A stretch of DNA of 64,000 nt. It comes from Bacteroidota bacterium (GTDB lineage: Bacteria > Bacteroidota > Bacteroidia > Chitinophagales > Chitinophagaceae). Location of the stretch: NCBI GenBank assembly GCA_005884665.1, contig VBAT01000045.1, forward strand, positions 1 to 64,000. Reading direction: 5' to 3'. The translations under genes were made by a program, and so were the position numbers. The notes under the pieces were generated by a model. The model had not been told where the DNA came from. It searched no databases and saw only the letters and a program-made list of their open reading frames with translations. Shown one piece after another: positions 61,017 to 64,000 of this stretch. Position 1 is the stretch's first letter, and each line of letters starts with the position of its first letter.

Positions 61017-62351
61017 ATGAGACTTCCTCCAATACTTTTGTTGGTGACCTTATGCTTTTATTCCTGTAAATCCAACCGTGTTGACTCACTGCGGGATGTG
61101 TTAACCGCCATTTCCCCGGCTGAACAGGAAACGACCATTGACCCTTCCACTGAAAATATAGTCGAAGGTAAAAAGGGAACCAGGGTTTTTATCCCCGCTA
61201 ATGCATTTCAATTTAAAGACGGATCCCGGCCGTCGGCAAAAATTGAAGTCCGATTAAAAGAGTTCTATTCGGTTTCTGAGTTTATGAGCAACAACCTGTC
61301 AACACTCTCGGATAGTTTTCTATTGGAGACGGGAGGAATGCTGTTTATTTCTGCAACATCGGATGGGAAAGAATTGGAAATAGACAAACAAAAATCCTGC
61401 GTGATTGCTTTTCCAGGTAAAAAGTCCGGGAAGGAAATGAATATTTTTTATGGAGATACCGCCGGCGGTAAGAATATAAACTGGCAACCAGGTCCCTGGC
61501 AGCGGGAAGGCGGATTTGATGACCTGTTAATGGATAGCAGCCTGTATGATCGTGAGATAACTATCTGTGGATATACGTCAGATATCAATGGTCAGTCCGT
61601 CCAGTGGGGTATTAATCATCCAGACAGTAGTGCATTTGAATATATTCGGAAGAATTTTAAACCCTCCGATACAGCATTGGCAAATTATTTATGTCGAAGC
61701 GGGAAGCACGCCGACATGTATATCGATGTTGATAAAAACGGTAAAATAATCAATATAGATTTTAATTCGATCGATCCTGGCCATGATCCAACACCTCAGC
61801 CTTTACGCAAAGCCATCACCGATTTTCTCAAAACATTGCCTCTGCTCAAACCGACAAAGGACAGGCGCCAAGGCGACTATTTGTGGCTTGACCTGTGTTG
61901 CCATTCCAATTTTAACCGTGAGAAATATAATGAACGATTTGAGAACAAGTATTCACAATACCGAGATAAGGCAATAGAAAAAATCGACCCATCGGACTTA
62001 AACTATTATGTTCTTTCAACCTCCCGCCTTGGATGGATCAATTGTGATCATTTTTTGGATGATAGCACCGAAAAGACCGATTTCATTGTTAAACTGCCTG
62101 AAATAAAAGAAGCGCAGGTCATGATCGTATTTGAAAACATCAGGAGCATCATGCAGGGAAAGCTGGTGAATGGCGAGTTTAGATTTCCGAATGTACCTGT
62201 TTCCTCAAAAGTAACGGTGATCGGGATTTCGTACCGTGATGGGAAACCGTTGTTGAGTAAAATGGCCGCTAGTATAAACAAACAGGCTTTTAGATTATCG
62301 GAATTCCGGGAGTTTTCGCTGGAAGAGCTGGAGCAGGAGCTTAATAATTGA
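61017..62351 (+). CDS. Lipoprotein of unknown function
   Basis: A lipobox N-terminus (LLLVTLCFYSC, lipidated cysteine near residue 17) is followed by a beta-rich domain (VFIPANAFQFKDGSRP, SATSDGKELEIDKQKSCVIAFPG) resembling the ZU5-like regions of some Bacteroidota lipoproteins, a central domain with a TonB-like 'IRKNFKPSD' stretch, and a C-terminal beta domain (VMIVFENIRSIMQG, FPNVPVSSKVTVIGISYRDGKP). The protein is probably attached to a membrane. It is close to mqnC (27 bp), yet no link in function is evident. Confidence 0.7.
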   Translation: MRLPPILLLVTLCFYSCKSNRVDSLRDVLTAISPAEQETTIDPSTENIVEGKKGTRVFIPANAFQFKDGSRPSAKIEVRLKEFYSVSEFMSNNLSTLSDSFLLETGGMLFISATSDGKELEIDKQKSCVIAFPGKKSGKEMNIFYGDTAGGKNINWQPGPWQREGGFDDLLMDSSLYDREITICGYTSDINGQSVQWGINHPDSSAFEYIRKNFKPSDTALANYLCRSGKHADMYIDVDKNGKIINIDFNSIDPGHDPTPQPLRKAITDFLKTLPLLKPTKDRRQGDYLWLDLCCHSNFNREKYNERFENKYSQYRDKAIEKIDPSDLNYYVLSTSRLGWINCDHFLDDSTEKTDFIVKLPEIKEAQVMIVFENIRSIMQGKLVNGEFRFPNVPVSSKVTVIGISYRDGKPLLSKMAASINKQAFRLSEFREFSLEELEQELNN

Positions 62352-62654
62352 GCGATACTCTGTTTAATTTAAAGCAATAAGCTGTTAACGGACTATTGAT
62401 GGCTATCGGTGAGAATGGCTGATGTTAAAACAGATCTGCATGAGGTTTTAATCACACTCTCCACAGTATTTTCTCATCAATCCTGTTGTTTTTCTATTGG
62501 TTTCGAAATCCTTGCGAATGATATTTGTAACCGGGTGTATATATCTGGTTCGATATTTTGAGTTATCCGTATCGGTGAGAACCGAGTTGAATAATTGCCA
62601 ATCGACCGGTCGCTTTGCTTCGTCGCTGCACTTCTTGCAATGACGACAAAGATG

Positions 62655-62688
62655 ATCGCCTATTGTTTGTTCTCAGGTGATAGGCGAT
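62655..62688. repeat. 9-bp stem hairpin before a G-rich stretch
   Basis: ATCGCCTAT (62655-62663) and ATAGGCGAT (62680-62688) form a perfect stem with a 16-nt loop. It follows a CTTCGTCGCTGCACTTCTTG / GCAATGACG segment and is followed by a strongly G-rich run (62685-62736). The gap 62352-62959 contains no convincing gene. Confidence 0.6.
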
Positions 62689-62947
62689 GGTGGTGGTGGA
62701 GGGGGAGGGCAGCAGCCGGGGAGGGCCCAGAGGGCGCAAACTATATGCACTGAGGTTTTTTTAATTTCGAAGCAACCCTGATTGAAACAATCATGATGCA
62801 CGATTGTACAATAGACCGCACTGTTTCTATAATCATTTCTGCCTACAGCGGATTACTCCAAAAATTAATACGTTTTCTTCGTGTTAATTCCACCAATGGT
62901 TACAAAAGAATTGAAGCTTTTTACTAACTTCATCCCTCACCAAAGAA

Positions 62948-62955
62948 AAGGAGGT
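62948..62955 (+). promoter_or_regulatory. Strong Shine-Dalgarno site
   Basis: AAGGAGGT, a full anti-SD complement, ends 4 nt before ATG 62960. Such sites are rare in Bacteroidota, so its presence in front of a tiny frame is notable. Confidence 0.6.
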
Positions 62956-62959
62956 ATTC

Positions 62960-63007
62960 ATGCAATCTACAGATTATTCATGGAAACCTTCGGTCGGTAT
63001 CGCCTGA
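62960..63007 (+). CDS. Possible 15-codon mini-ORF
   Basis: ATG to TGA encodes MQSTDYSWKPSVGIA. It is supported by the strong ribosome-binding site just upstream and a clean terminator 46 nt after the stop, giving the look of a complete short transcript. It does not resemble any peptide I recognise. It could be a small protein, or a non-coding RNA with a decoy ribosome site; codon statistics are useless at this length. The next gene downstream is on the other strand, so it is not a leader of that gene. Confidence 0.4.
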   Translation: MQSTDYSWKPSVGIA

Positions 63008-63052
63008 CCGGGTTGCTCCATTCAAATATCTGAGACACTTAAAGTGTTAAAG

Positions 63053-63079
63053 GCCATTCGCAATAGCGAATGGCTTTTT
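63053..63079 (+). terminator. Intrinsic terminator after the mini-ORF
   Basis: GCCATTCGC and GCGAATGGC form a perfect 9-bp stem with an AATA loop, followed by five T. It confirms transcription on the plus strand of the otherwise gene-poor gap. Confidence 0.85.
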
Positions 63080-63148
63080 CATTTCGATTGGCTGCTTGTG
63101 AAGTTGGTAACGAACCGGGCTTCTATATCTCATTTCTTAGGCACATCT

Positions 63149-63802
63149 TCATCGACCTGCAATTTTCTTAAGTCTTTTAATTTGCTCGTCTGTCACCTTT
63201 ACTAAGCCCAAAGTCTTATGTCTTGCAAAATCAGGGGTTGTTATTTTAGAATACTCCAACGCCTTTGTCGCGTATTCTTTTGCTTCGCTCTTTTTATTCA
63301 TTTTTTCACACAATATAGCGGCGAGTTCTGAATGATAAAATCTTTGATTATTAAAACTCAATCCGTTTAAAGGAAAATTGCTAACATAGTTATGGGCTTC
63401 ATCCAATTTGCCAGGTTGATTGGTTTTTAAAATTACTTCAGCCAGTTTCAAATCTGCCATCCATGAAGTACCGTTTCTTGTTTTATTATTGTAGCGTTCA
63501 ACCACAATTCGTAGATGAAATTCCGCTTTTTCGAAATTGCCAATTTCAAGGTAATAGTATCCCAAAGCTTCATGTGATTGGATGACTTCCATTTCCTCCA
63601 TCGAATACTCTCTTATAACTCGTAATAATAGTTTGACACCAATTTCCTGTGTCTCAAAGTCGGTTGTGTCAAGTAATTCAAGTCCCTGAATCTTTAAATA
63701 CTGGGCCTTGTGAAATGTTCCTCTTGCTCTTTTGAGTCGTGATTCAAAATCGGTTAACGTATTTGTGTCCCATGTCTTGTTTCTGTACCAATCTGTCGCC
63801 AT
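63149..63802 (-). CDS. TPR-like hypothetical protein
   Basis: A 217-residue, mostly helical protein of TPR-type repeats (ESHEALGYYYLEIGNFEKAEFHLRIV-type pair at about 98-123, DEAHNYVSNFPL, AILCEKMNKKSEAKEYATKALEY). No signal peptide is seen, so it is probably cytosolic. It has no catalytic motif. It lies just upstream, on the same strand, of the large surface-protein gene's 3' end but faces the terminator of the plus-strand mini-transcript. Function unknown. Confidence 0.7.
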   Translation of the reverse strand: MATDWYRNKTWDTNTLTDFESRLKRARGTFHKAQYLKIQGLELLDTTDFETQEIGVKLLLRVIREYSMEEMEVIQSHEALGYYYLEIGNFEKAEFHLRIVVERYNNKTRNGTSWMADLKLAEVILKTNQPGKLDEAHNYVSNFPLNGLSFNNQRFYHSELAAILCEKMNKKSEAKEYATKALEYSKITTPDFARHKTLGLVKVTDEQIKRLKKIAGR

Positions 63803-63839
63803 AGTGAAGTGTGTATCAGAATTGACTATAACCGATATT

Positions 63840-64000
63840 TTATTCCATCACCTGCTCCAGGTGCGCCAGCCTTCCATCCCTGGTCATGCCTTCGATCACT
63901 ACGCGGAATGCATTGGAGACATCGTTGTTGTAAAAACTCAGCACCACTTCTCTTTTACCGGGCGAAGCTGTCACGTTCGGGTTCCAGTACAGGGTTGTGC
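63840..64000 (-). CDS. C-terminal end of a large surface protein (partial)
   Basis: The last 53 residues of a protein encoded on the minus strand that continues outside the window. Translated from the stop TAA at 63840-63842 backwards, it reads TLYWNPNV, SPGKREVVLSFYNNDVS and FRVVIEGMTRDGRLAHLEQ. TLYWNP followed by SFYNND and FRVVIEG is typical for the C-terminus of large alpha-2-macroglobulin/TonB-plug-like (MG2 domain) proteins of Bacteroidota. The identity is tentative with so little sequence. Confidence 0.55.
   Translation of the reverse strand, partial: TTLYWNPNVTASPGKREVVLSFYNNDVSNAFRVVIEGMTRDGRLAHLEQVME

Overview
The window comes from a Bacteroidota chromosome, most likely the Chitinophagaceae/Chitinophagales side. 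Evidence: an alternative complex III plus aa3 oxidase operon of the Bacteroidota type, a type IX secretion (T9SS) C-terminal sorting domain, DUF3078, DUF5522, DUF6787-like and DUF418 proteins, a fused E1 alpha/beta dehydrogenase, futalosine-pathway mqnC, and Bacteroidota-style -7 promoter boxes (TAnnTTTG) with almost no Shine-Dalgarno sites. No rRNA, tRNA, CRISPR array or prophage was seen.

Layout. 0-3.4 kb: end of a DUF3078 barrel protein, trmB with a DUF5522 gene, an alkyltransferase-like protein and small envelope proteins (+ strand). 3.4-21 kb: a minus-strand respiratory block, actA-B-C-D-E-F, ctaC, ctaD, ctaB, two subunit III genes and subunit IV, then a hairpin terminator and SCO, DUF420 and PepSY genes. 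It should carry electrons from menaquinol to cytochrome c to O2, with ctaB and SCO for heme and copper maturation; mqnC at 60 kb belongs to menaquinone synthesis. Two reading-frame breaks lie in this block: a 1-nt slip in actB and a 7-bp tandem duplication in actC.

21-27 kb: a DUF6787-like/PurN fusion joined by a repeat-encoded linker, a carboxypeptidase-regulatory-like protein, a DUF4082/T9SS protein, a conserved hypothetical, a REP-associated tyrosine transposase between two hairpins, and a membrane protein. 27-45 kb: a dense signalling island: a kinase-less TPR membrane protein, a FIST sensor, a 1642-residue histidine kinase with seven tandem sensor modules, three TPR histidine kinases with near-identical catalytic cores, an esterase, a lone receiver, a receiver-adenylate cyclase and an HD-YitT fusion. 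No DNA-binding response regulator is present, so the visible output is a cyclic nucleotide and receiver contacts. A CG-rich palindromic repeat is embedded in frame in the ATPase domain of three of the four kinases.

45-64 kb: metabolic and envelope genes: D-aminoacylase-like amidohydrolase, serine hydrolase, two DUF418 paralogues flanking a lone LytTR regulator, E1 alpha/beta fusion, holin-like membrane protein, VWA protein, an M16 pair (one catalytic, one not), a retropepsin/PDZ protein, mqnC, a lipoprotein, an 800-bp gap with a strong-SD mini-ORF and terminator, a TPR protein, and the 3' end of a large surface protein.

Several families of short dispersed repeats (GTCGATAGT-type, CCTGCCGGCAGG-type, the CG-rich palindrome and a GGATGCT heptamer) recur between genes and also inside coding sequence. 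They are the strongest unexplained structure in the window.
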